A DNA stretch of 64,000 bases from Clostridium sp. 1001271st1 H5 (GTDB lineage Bacteria; Bacillota; Clostridia; Lachnospirales; Lachnospiraceae): the NCBI RefSeq assembly GCF_005845215.1, contig NZ_SPHO01000004.1, positions 248,001-312,000 on the forward strand, written 5' to 3'. Position 1 is the stretch's first letter. Each line of letters starts with the position of its first letter. Made by a program: the position numbers and the translations under genes. Under the pieces are notes generated by a model, which ran no database searches, was not told the origin of the DNA, and worked only from the letters and a program-made list of their open reading frames with translations. Shown piece after piece: positions 25,224-32,557 of the stretch.

Positions 25224-26969
25224 ATGGCATTTGACGGCATCACCATAGCAAATCTGGTTCATGAGTTCAAGGAAGCCCTTGAAGGCGGACGCATTTCTAA
25301 AATCGCCCAGCCCGAAAAGGACGAGCTTCTCATAGCCATTAAGAATAACAAGGAAAATTACCGCCTGCAGATATCGGCCAGCGCAAGCCTGCCCCTTATC
25401 TACCTGACGGACAAGAACAAGCCCAGTCCCATGACAGCGCCTAATTTCTGCATGCTGCTGCGCAAGCACATTGGCAGCGCCAGAATCGTGGACATCAGCC
25501 AGCCCGGCCTGGAGCGCATCATACAGTTCGAGCTGGAGCATCTGGATGAGATGGGCGATTTGTGCCGCAAAAAGCTGATTGTGGAAATCATGGGCAAGCA
25601 CAGCAACATTATTTTCTGCAGGGAGGACGGCACCATCATCGACAGCATCAAACATGTATCCGCCCAGGTCAGCTCTGTCCGCGAGGTACTGCCTGGACGC
25701 TCCTATTTCATCCCGCAGACCGTTGCCAAGGAAAATCCGCTTACAGTCACCGGGGAAACCTTCCGCCGGACAATCGGCGCTTCCTCCATGGCTGTCCAGA
25801 AAGCCCTGTACAACCATCTCACAGGCATCAGTCCCATTATGGCCGAGGAGATATGCCACCTGGCAAGCATTGATTCGGACTACGGCGCTTCAGAGCTGTC
25901 CGAAGCAGAACTCCTCCATCTCTTCAACACCTTCTCACTGCTGATGGAGGATGTAAGAGAGGGCCGTTTTGCACCGGCCATTGTCTACGGAGAAGAGGGG
26001 CCGGCAGAATACGCTGCCTTTCCCCTGACCTGTTACCAGGGCGGCGCTTACCGCAGCCAGTCCTTCCGTTCCATGAGCCGTCTGCTGGAGGAATACTATG
26101 CCTCCCGGGACACCATCACCAGAATCCGCCAGAAATCCTCAGACCTGCGCCGGATTGTCCAGACAGCCCTGGAGCGCAACTACAAAAAATACGATTTGCA
26201 GCTGAAGCAGCTTAAGGACACGGAAAAACGCGAAAAATACCGTATATACGGCGAGCTCCTGAACACCTACGGCTACGAACTCACGGGCGGCGAAAAGTCC
26301 TTTACCTGCTTAAACTACTATACCAACGAGGAAATCACCATTCCCCTGGACACACAGCTGTCAGCCAAGGACAACGCCAAAAAGCACTTTGACAAATACA
26401 ACAAACTAAAGCGCACCTACGAAGCCCTGACAGACCTGACAAAAGAAACCAAGGCTGAAATCGACCATCTGGAATCCATCAGCTCCGCCCTGGACATCGC
26501 CCTGGCAGAAAACGACCTGGTGCAGATTAAGGAAGAATTAATGGAATACGGCTACGTAAAAAAACGCCGTTCAAGCGACAAGAAGCCGAAAATCACCAGC
26601 AAGCCCTTCCACTACATTTCCTCCGACGGTTTCCACATCTATGTGGGAAAGAACAACTACCAGAACGAGGAGCTCACCTTCAAGCTGGCCACAGGCAATG
26701 ACTGGTGGTTCCACGCCAAAGGCATCCCAGGCTCCCATGTCATCGTAAAGACAGAAGGCCGCACCGACCTGCCCGACCGTCTCTTCGAGGAAGCCGGCTC
26801 CCTGGCCGCCTACTATTCCAAAGGCCGGGACAATGACAAAGTAGAAATCGACTACATCCAGAAAAAGAACATCAAAAAAGTAGCCGGAGCAGCACCCGGA
26901 TTCGTGATTTACCATACCAACTATTCTTTGGTGGCGGCACCGGAGTGTAAGTTGAATGAGGTGGGGTGA
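25224..26969 (+). CDS. rqcH: RqcH-type NFACT protein (ribosome quality control)
   Basis: The 581-residue protein has the NFACT-N domain (MAFDGITIANLVHEFKEAL), HhH and coiled-coil middle, and the NFACT-R domain (FHIYVGKNNYQNEELTFKLA, DWWFHAKGIPGSHVIVK) at the C-terminus. RqcH binds stalled 50S subunits and adds C-terminal Ala tails that mark the nascent chain for degradation; older annotations call it fibronectin-binding protein. The ATG at 25224 has AGGAGT 11 bp upstream. The frame is open for 44 codons further upstream but without a ribosome site. It is monocistronic and converges on rpsU. Confidence 0.93.
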   Translation: MAFDGITIANLVHEFKEALEGGRISKIAQPEKDELLIAIKNNKENYRLQISASASLPLIYLTDKNKPSPMTAPNFCMLLRKHIGSARIVDISQPGLERIIQFELEHLDEMGDLCRKKLIVEIMGKHSNIIFCREDGTIIDSIKHVSAQVSSVREVLPGRSYFIPQTVAKENPLTVTGETFRRTIGASSMAVQKALYNHLTGISPIMAEEICHLASIDSDYGASELSEAELLHLFNTFSLLMEDVREGRFAPAIVYGEEGPAEYAAFPLTCYQGGAYRSQSFRSMSRLLEEYYASRDTITRIRQKSSDLRRIVQTALERNYKKYDLQLKQLKDTEKREKYRIYGELLNTYGYELTGGEKSFTCLNYYTNEEITIPLDTQLSAKDNAKKHFDKYNKLKRTYEALTDLTKETKAEIDHLESISSALDIALAENDLVQIKEELMEYGYVKKRRSSDKKPKITSKPFHYISSDGFHIYVGKNNYQNEELTFKLATGNDWWFHAKGIPGSHVIVKTEGRTDLPDRLFEEAGSLAAYYSKGRDNDKVEIDYIQKKNIKKVAGAAPGFVIYHTNYSLVAAPECKLNEVG

Positions 26970-26999
26970 TTTGGGAGTTATATTGTAGGGGGTGGATGC

Positions 27000-27253
27000 G
27001 GTACGTCCGCGGAGAGGGGGAGCCGGGATTGGGGACTGGTTCCGGAGGAGGTAATACTAAGGCCCTGACAGCACAAAATGAGGGGCACCGATGGCATTCA
27101 CCCAGAATTTCTGAAGAAATTCTGGGTTCAGGCCCTCTCGAAAGCTTGCTTTGAGGCAAGCTTTCGTCCCCTCATTTTGTACCGCCAGGACCTAAGTATT
27201 ACTACTCCTCCTGCACAAGCCCCCAATCCCGGCTCCCCCTCTCCGCAGACTGT
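27000..27253. repeat. Structured palindromic element, copy A
   Basis: A 254-bp element in the gene-free stretch 26970-27782. A perfect 26-bp outer stem pairs 27009-27034 with 27221-27246. An imperfect inner stem pairs 27044-27085 with 27168-27211 (ending ATGAGGGG / CCCCTCAT). Inside are two hairpins: 27100-27127 (12 bp, UGAA-type loop) and 27139-27166 (11 bp around GCTTGC/GCAAGC). The ends GGTACGTC and GACTGT are shared with copy B, which lies inverted 143 bp away. Nothing in it looks like a transposase or a real gene. It may be a non-coding RNA or a MITE-like element. Confidence 0.8.
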
Positions 27254-27339
27254 GTATCCCTGCCGCCAGTTATATAAATCCAAATCAGCTGGAAATAAGT
27301 ACCGCCCATAAACAAATTTTTTCAGTCCTTTACCCCACT

Positions 27340-27366
27340 GACAGCTTTCACTGTCTTTTATTTTTT
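27340..27366 (+). terminator. Possible rqcH terminator
   Basis: GACAG (27340-27344) and CTGTC (27351-27355) form a short stem, followed by a T-rich tract from 27356. The stem is only 5 bp, and it lies 370 bp after rqcH, beyond copy A of the element. Copy A's own outer stem could also stop transcription. Confidence 0.4.
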
Positions 27367-27395
27367 CATTTTTTCTCATGTTATGGCCGGAGAAG

Positions 27396-27675
27396 ACAGT
27401 CCGGAGGGAGGGGCAGGGCAGGGAGGGTTAAGGCTGCGGGGGGTTGTGGAGGAGGAGAAGTAATACTTAGGTCCTGGCAGCGCTGAATGAGGGGACGAAA
27501 GCTTGCCTCAAAGCAAGCTTTCGAGAGGGCCTGAGCTGAGAATTTCTTCAGAAATTCTCAGTGAATGCCATCGGTGCCCCTCATTCAGTGCTGTCAGGGC
27601 CTTAGTATTACCTGCTCCGGAACCAGCCCCCGCAGCCTTAACCCTCCCCGCCCTGCCCCTCCCTCTGGACGTACC
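27396..27675. repeat. Structured palindromic element, copy B (inverted)
   Basis: A 280-bp element, in opposite orientation to copy A. The outer stem pairs 27404-27442 with 27627-27665 over 39 bp with one mismatch, yet its sequence is unlike that of copy A. The inner core is highly similar to copy A when reversed. It includes the hairpins 27496-27523 and 27536-27561, the ATGAGGGG / CCCCTCAT stem at 27483-27494 with 27577-27588, and GTAATACT / AGTATTAC arms. Left and right ends again read GACTGT (reversed) and GACGTACC. The left arm contains four G-runs on the plus strand. Confidence 0.8.
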
Positions 27676-27702
27676 TCTCCCACCCACTCCATAGAAAAAA
27701 GC

Positions 27703-27745
27703 AAAAAAACAACTGCCTGCCACAATTTCTTATGACAGCCAGTTG
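27703..27745 (-). terminator. rpsU terminator
   Basis: On the minus strand CAACTGGCTGTCA (27733-27745) pairs with TGGCAGGCAGTTG (27710-27722) with one mismatch, followed by seven T (27703-27709). Confidence 0.85.
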
Positions 27746-27782
27746 ATTTTCCATTACATTAACACCTAATCCAACCAGTGAA

Positions 27783-27959
27783 TTAGTTGTACTTGCGCTT
27801 ACGAGCAGCTTCAGACTTTTTCTTACGTCTTACGCTTGGCTTCTCGTAATGCTCTCTCTTACGAATTTCCTGCTGAATGCCAGCCTTTGCACAGTTTCTT
27901 TTGAATCTGCGTAAAGCACTGTCTAAGCTCTCGTTATCTTTAACAATTACGTTTGACAT
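27783..27959 (-). CDS. rpsU: Small ribosomal subunit protein bS21
   Basis: The 58-residue product ([20 protein letters not shown] at the start, ARKRKYN at the end) is bS21, a basic 30S protein involved in translation initiation. Length and sequence are typical. AGGTG lies 6 bp before the ATG. It has its own promoter at 28035-28062 and a strong terminator. The leader contains an inverted CAGTTGT/ACAACTG pair about 40 bp ahead of the start, which could be a control element. Confidence 0.97.
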   Translation of the reverse strand: MSNVIVKDNESLDSALRRFKRNCAKAGIQQEIRKREHYEKPSVRRKKKSEAARKRKYN

Positions 27960-28034
27960 CGCTCACACCTAACCTCCCTCCAGTTGTGTAATTGTGCATA
28001 ATACAACTGTTTGGGTATTTTTAGCACTGCTATG

Positions 28035-28062
28035 ATTATAGCATAAAAATACCGTACGTCAA
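28035..28062 (-). promoter_or_regulatory. rpsU sigma-A promoter
   Basis: On the minus strand TTGACG (28057-28062) and TATAAT (28035-28040) are 16 bp apart. A perfect 9-bp palindrome, AAGAATTAT / ATAATTCTT (28062-28082), abuts the -35 box; it may be the end of the alaS transcript or an operator. Confidence 0.75.
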
Positions 28063-28113
28063 GAATTATTTTATAATTCTTACATTTATTTTTAAATTTT
28101 ATCTGCACACATA

Positions 28114-30777
28114 TTATTTTGTCTGTTCTTCCACTGTCTCAACCGCCTTCTTAAGGGCGTCGTCAATACCTGCCGGATTCTTGCCGCCGGCCTGGGCCAT
28201 GTTGGGGCGGCCGCCTCCGCCTCCGCCCACAAGACCTGCTATGGCCTTAATCAGGTTGCCTGCGTGGGCTCCCTTTTTCTGGGCTGAGTCTGTGGCTGTT
28301 GCCATCAGGTTTACCTTGCCGTCCTGCTCGCAGGCCAGCACAATCACGCCTTCTCCCAGCTTGTCCTTTAACTGGTCGCCTAAGTTCCTCATGCCGTTCA
28401 TGTCCACTCCGGCCACCCTGGCAGCCAGAACCTTCAGTCCGTTTACTTCCCTGACCTGGCTCATGACATCTCCTAAGGAATCATTGGCCAGCTTGCTCTT
28501 AAGCTTCTCATTTTCAGAATGAAGGGCCTTAATCTCTTCCAGAAGGGACTGTATCTTGGAAGTCAGAGCGGACGGTGTTGTCTTGGCTGTCCTGGCTGCC
28601 TCATGCAGCTCCTCCTCCACCTCCTGGTAATGCTTCATAAGCCCCTCGGATGTAAGCGCTTCAATACGCCTTACGCCGGCGGCAATACCTGCCTCGGATA
28701 TAATCTTAAAATATGCAATGGTGCCTGTATTGGGAACATGGGTACCGCCGCAGAGCTCTGTGGAGAAATCCCCCATGCGGACCACGCGGACCTTTTCTCC
28801 GTATTTTTCACCGAACAGGGCCATGGCTCCTGTCTTCTTGGCCTCATCCAGGGTCATGACCTGGGTGACCACAGGAAGACCTGCCTGGATTTCCTGGTTC
28901 ACAATTTCCTCAACCTTCCTGATTTCATCCGGTGTCATTGCTGAAAAATGGGTGAAGTCAAAACGCAGTCTGCCTGCATCCACGTAGGAACCAGCCTGCT
29001 CCACATGGTCCCCCAAAACCTTGCGCAGGGCCTTCTGAAGCAGATGGGTGGCGCTGTGGTTCTTGCATGTAAGAGCGCGGTTGTGGGCGCACACGGACAG
29101 GGTCACTGTCTCGCCCACCTGGAACATGCCCTTTGTCATGATACCCACATGGCCTACCTTGCCGCCCTGAAGGTGGATGGTATCTTCTACCTTAAAGGTG
29201 CCGTTTTCATTGGAAATAACACCAGTATCTCCCTGCTGGCCGCCCATGGTTCCGTAGAACGGGGTCTGCTCCACGATAATGGTGCCCTTCTGGCCGTCTG
29301 TAAGGGCCTGCACAAGCTCGTCCTCCGTGGTCAGCACCGTCACCCTGGAGTCGGCCGTCAGTTTGTCATAGCCGATGAATTCAGTGGTAACAGCAGGGTC
29401 GATGGACTGGTATACCGTCACGTCGGCCCCCATGTAATTGGTGGTTTTGCGGGCATTTCTGGCCTTTTCCTTCTGCTCCTTCATGGCAGCGGCAAAGCCG
29501 TCCTCGTCCACGGAACAGCCTCTCTCCTCCAGGATTTCCCTGGTAAGGTCCAGAGGGAATCCGTAGGTATCATACAGCTTAAATGCATTGGCTCCTGAGA
29601 GACACTTGTCCCCGGTCTTGTGCATCTCTTCCTCCATCTCGCCCAGGATGCTCAGCCCCTGGTCAATGGTCTTATTGAACTTTTCCTCTTCCTCAGCCAG
29701 TACCTTAAAAATCATGGCAGACTTCTCTTCCAGCTCAGGATAACCGTCCTTGGACAGCCCGATGACTGTCTCGGAAAGGCCTGCAAGGAACCTGCCCTCA
29801 ATCCCCAGCTTCCTTCCATGTCGGGCAGCCCGGCGCAGAAGGCGGCGGAGCACATAGCCCCTTCCCTCGTTGGAGGGCATGATTCCGTCTGAAATCATGA
29901 AGGTACAGGACTTAACATGGTCCGTAACAATACGCAGGGACACGTCTGTCTCATGGTCCTTCTGATACTCTGTATGCGCAAGCTGGCACACCCTGTCCAA
30001 AAGCGCCTTATTGGTGTCAACCGTAAACAGGGAGTCCACGCCCTGGACCACCACGGCCAGACGCTCCAGTCCCATTCCCGTATCAATGTTCTTGTGCTCC
30101 AGCTCGGTATAATGGCCATGTCCGTCATTGTCAAACTGGGTAAATACGTTATTCCATACCTCTATATAGCGGTCGCAGTCACAGCCCACCGTGCATCCCG
30201 GCTTACCGCAGCCAAAGGCCTCGCCTCTGTCGTAATACACCTCGGAACAGGGACCGCAGGGGCCGGAGCCGTGCTCCCAGAAGTTGTCCTCCTTGCCGAA
30301 CTTGAAGATGCGCTCAGCCGGAATGCCGATTTCCTTATTCCAGATATCAAAGGCTTCATCGTCATCCAGGTATACGCTGGGATACAGCCTGTCCGGGTCC
30401 AGTCCCACCACCTCGGTCAGGAATTCCCAGGTCCAGTGAATGGCTTCGGTCTTAAAATAATCCCCAAATGAGAAATTGCCCAGCATCTCAAAAAAGGTGC
30501 CGTGACGGGCTGTCTTTCCTATATTTTCAATGTCGCCGGTGCGGATACACTTCTGGCAGGTGGTCACACGGTTCCTGGGCGGAATCTCCTGTCCTGTGAA
30601 ATACGGCTTCAATGGAGCCATTCCGGAATTGATTAAAAGCAGGCTGTTATCATTATGCGGCACCAGTGAAAAGCTCTTCATTGCCAGATGGCCCTTGCTC
30701 TCGAAAAATTCAAGGAACATCCGGCGCAGCTCGTTCACGCCGCGGTACTGTGGTTCTTTCACTTTATTTTCCTCCAT
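28114..30777 (-). CDS. alaS: Alanyl-tRNA synthetase
   Basis: AlaRS charges tRNA-Ala with alanine. The 887-residue protein has the full layout: class II catalytic core from the N-terminus (MFLEFFESKGHLAMKSFSLV), the tRNA-recognition domain, and the editing domain with zinc ligands in NHSATHLLQKALR and CGGTHVPNTG. A C-terminal oligomerisation/C-Ala domain ends in a Gly-rich GGGGGGRPNMAQAGG stretch that is normal for the family. The promoter at 30804-30832 is flanked by a palindrome. No T-box leader is visible. Confidence 0.98.
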   Translation of the reverse strand: MEENKVKEPQYRGVNELRRMFLEFFESKGHLAMKSFSLVPHNDNSLLLINSGMAPLKPYFTGQEIPPRNRVTTCQKCIRTGDIENIGKTARHGTFFEMLGNFSFGDYFKTEAIHWTWEFLTEVVGLDPDRLYPSVYLDDDEAFDIWNKEIGIPAERIFKFGKEDNFWEHGSGPCGPCSEVYYDRGEAFGCGKPGCTVGCDCDRYIEVWNNVFTQFDNDGHGHYTELEHKNIDTGMGLERLAVVVQGVDSLFTVDTNKALLDRVCQLAHTEYQKDHETDVSLRIVTDHVKSCTFMISDGIMPSNEGRGYVLRRLLRRAARHGRKLGIEGRFLAGLSETVIGLSKDGYPELEEKSAMIFKVLAEEEEKFNKTIDQGLSILGEMEEEMHKTGDKCLSGANAFKLYDTYGFPLDLTREILEERGCSVDEDGFAAAMKEQKEKARNARKTTNYMGADVTVYQSIDPAVTTEFIGYDKLTADSRVTVLTTEDELVQALTDGQKGTIIVEQTPFYGTMGGQQGDTGVISNENGTFKVEDTIHLQGGKVGHVGIMTKGMFQVGETVTLSVCAHNRALTCKNHSATHLLQKALRKVLGDHVEQAGSYVDAGRLRFDFTHFSAMTPDEIRKVEEIVNQEIQAGLPVVTQVMTLDEAKKTGAMALFGEKYGEKVRVVRMGDFSTELCGGTHVPNTGTIAYFKIISEAGIAAGVRRIEALTSEGLMKHYQEVEEELHEAARTAKTTPSALTSKIQSLLEEIKALHSENEKLKSKLANDSLGDVMSQVREVNGLKVLAARVAGVDMNGMRNLGDQLKDKLGEGVIVLACEQDGKVNLMATATDSAQKKGAHAGNLIKAIAGLVGGGGGGRPNMAQAGGKNPAGIDDALKKAVETVEEQTK

Positions 30778-30787
30778 ATCATTGCTC

Positions 30788-30832
30788 TAATTACATAACC
30801 GTCATTTTACCATAACGCTATGTAATTATCAA
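30788..30832 (-). promoter_or_regulatory. alaS promoter flanked by a palindromic operator-like site
   Basis: On the minus strand TTGATA (30827-30832) and TAAAAT (30804-30809) are 17 bp apart. TAATTACATA at 30819-30828 and its complement TATGTAATTA at 30788-30797 (minus-strand readings) are perfect 10-bp arms. One arm overlaps the -35 box and the other covers the expected transcript start. E. coli AlaRS represses its own gene through a palindrome near the start site, so a similar control is possible. Confidence 0.65.
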
Positions 30833-30851
30833 GACTGTCTTAACAAAAATG

Positions 30852-30889
30852 AGAGGGAAAACCAATGATTTTCCATTGGTTTTCCCTCT
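30852..30889 (-). terminator. Terminator of the LprI-like gene
   Basis: AGAGGGAAAACCAATG (30852-30867) and CATTGGTTTTCCCTCT (30874-30889) form a perfect 16-bp stem, followed on the minus strand by CTCATTTTTGTT. It insulates alaS from upstream transcription. Confidence 0.9.
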
Positions 30890-30941
30890 TGACTGCAAGA
30901 AACAGACCTCATCATCCGGACCGTTCATCCCGCGCTTTGAC

Positions 30942-31916
30942 TCATTGGGGCGATACCCCGGAAGAAGCATCCCCGTCCTCGTAAAACACTCCGTTGGCTT
31001 CCTCGTAGCGGCCTGCCAGTTCATAAGCCCTGTCCCTGGTCAGATTGGCCAGCGCGGCCGCATAGCTGATTCCTTCCATGGAACCGCTGTTCCTGCCGGT
31101 GCTTTCCGCCGCCCTGGCATCCCGGTTCTTAAGCCATTCCTGCTGTTCAGAAGCCAGCTTTGCCGCATCCTCCTGGGACAGCATCTCCATCAGGGCGTTG
31201 TAAATGGAATTCAGCTCCCCCTCCCACAGTTTAAGCTCTGTCTCCGCTGAGGTCTTGATGGAATATACATTGGAATCTGTTTCCTCCTCCCGCATCTTAA
31301 GAATCTGGGTATCCAAATCCTCCAGCCGCTTGCGGTAGTCTACCATAAGGTTTGTCTTATACTCCCTGGTCCTGGCTCCTGTGAGCGGGGAAATGGGCAT
31401 ATCCTCCGCCGCCGCAGTTTCCGGAACAGCCGCCCCGCCGCTGGCAGCGGCCACTGCGGTGCCGGCGGCGGCTGTCTCCTCAGCCTCATCCGCCATTGCA
31501 GGAGCTGCCTGGTCCGAAGCAAAGGCCCCTGCTGCCTCTGCTGCCGGAGCCGCTCCAAGGCCTGCTGCTCCGGAACCTGCTGCTCCAGGGCCTGTATTTC
31601 CAGACACGGTACCCCCAGGTCCTGCCTCTTTGGAAGCCGCCCTTCCCTGTCCCCCATCTCCTGTCATCCTTCGCTCCGCAGGAGTTGCGGATGGCGGCCT
31701 GCCTGCCGCCATAGCCGGGTCCGTTCCCCCTGCCTCTGTATCCTGCTGTCCGGCAGCCGGTGCAGCGGACGGCGCCGCCGTTTCTGCCGCTCCTGCTGTG
31801 GACTCAGCCGTCACGGCTGCTCCCTGGCTGTTCACATAGTATTTGGTGTAGTGGGTAACACCAGTTCCTATGACCAGGATACAGCCAATTACAATCCATA
31901 TCCGTTTATCTTTCAT
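30942..31916 (-). CDS. Membrane-anchored protein with LprI-like (DUF1311) domain
   Basis: From the ATG at 31916 the product is 324 residues. MKDKRIWIVIGCILVIGTGV is a signal anchor. A long Ala/Gly/Pro-rich linker (about residues 30-190) follows, and then a C-terminal helical domain. LWEGELNSIYNALMEML and EQQEWLKNRDARAAE plus YAAALANLTRDRAYELAGRY fit the DUF1311/LprI family, named after a mycobacterial lysozyme inhibitor. An outside-facing envelope role is inferred. The long open frame upstream of 31916 overlaps the rnhA end and lacks a ribosome site. Confidence 0.7.
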   Translation of the reverse strand: MKDKRIWIVIGCILVIGTGVTHYTKYYVNSQGAAVTAESTAGAAETAAPSAAPAAGQQDTEAGGTDPAMAAGRPPSATPAERRMTGDGGQGRAASKEAGPGGTVSGNTGPGAAGSGAAGLGAAPAAEAAGAFASDQAAPAMADEAEETAAAGTAVAAASGGAAVPETAAAEDMPISPLTGARTREYKTNLMVDYRKRLEDLDTQILKMREEETDSNVYSIKTSAETELKLWEGELNSIYNALMEMLSQEDAAKLASEQQEWLKNRDARAAESTGRNSGSMEGISYAAALANLTRDRAYELAGRYEEANGVFYEDGDASSGVSPQ

Positions 31917-32047
31917 CGCAACACATCCCTGCCATAATCTTGTATTAACCTTATCACAAAAGAGGCAGAAAAGAAATACGAAGATAAAAGGAGTAATAGA
32001 TTGTAAGAGATACGTAAGAAAATCAGAAACAGATTCTTCTTGTCTGT

Positions 32048-32530
32048 TTATGCCTCCAGACCCTCGTCTGTCATCAGATTCCCACCGTCTGCCGCAGAGG
32101 TAGCCAGGGCATCGCATCTCTCGTTTTCAGGATGGCCTGCATGTCCTTTTACCCAGATGAATTTCACCTGGTGGGGCTCCTTGGCCTTCAGCAGGCGCTT
32201 CCAGAGGTCGATGTTCTTTACCGGCCCGCTTTTTCCGCGGTTCCAGTTCTTTGCCACCCAGCTGTCAATCCAGTGTTGGTTAAATGCGTCTGTCAGGTAT
32301 TTGGAATCCGAATATAATTCCACCTGGCAGGGCCGGTTTAACGCCTCCAGCCCTACAATGGCAGCCATCAGTTCCATCCGGTTGTTGGTGGTGCGCACAT
32401 ACCCGCCGGACATGGTCTTCTCATGAAGATGTCCGCTGCTGTCCGTGAAATGAAGCACTGTCCCGTAACCTCCCGGGCCGTCAGGATTTCCCCTGGCGGA
32501 ACCGTCTGTGTAAATCTGTACTTTCGTCAT
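32048..32530 (-). CDS. rnhA: Ribonuclease HI
   Basis: RNase HI cuts the RNA strand of RNA-DNA hybrids. The 160-residue protein has the catalytic acidic residues in YTDGSARGNPDGPGGYG, NRMELMAA, YSDSKYL and the last Asp in NERCDALA, with the HAGHPENE loop before it. It has full length and should be active. It follows the beta-CASP gene by 27 bp on the same strand. A type HII enzyme (rnhB) is also in the window. Confidence 0.96.
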   Translation of the reverse strand: MTKVQIYTDGSARGNPDGPGGYGTVLHFTDSSGHLHEKTMSGGYVRTTNNRMELMAAIVGLEALNRPCQVELYSDSKYLTDAFNQHWIDSWVAKNWNRGKSGPVKNIDLWKRLLKAKEPHQVKFIWVKGHAGHPENERCDALATSAADGGNLMTDEGLEA

Positions 32531-32557
32531 GTGTCAATATCTCCTGTCAGTAACATG

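Noticed and set aside
27009..27246. Element copy A as a simple rho-independent terminator
   Set aside because: No T-run follows the outer stem, and the element has conserved internal hairpins and a second inverted copy, far more than a terminator needs.
26872..27379. Several 60-95 codon frames inside the rqcH-rpsU gap
   Set aside because: They lie within the palindromic elements, lack ribosome sites and appear on both strands because the DNA is self-complementary.
27000..27675. Insertion sequence with transposase
   Set aside because: No transposase frame or remnant is seen; the elements are too short for an autonomous IS.
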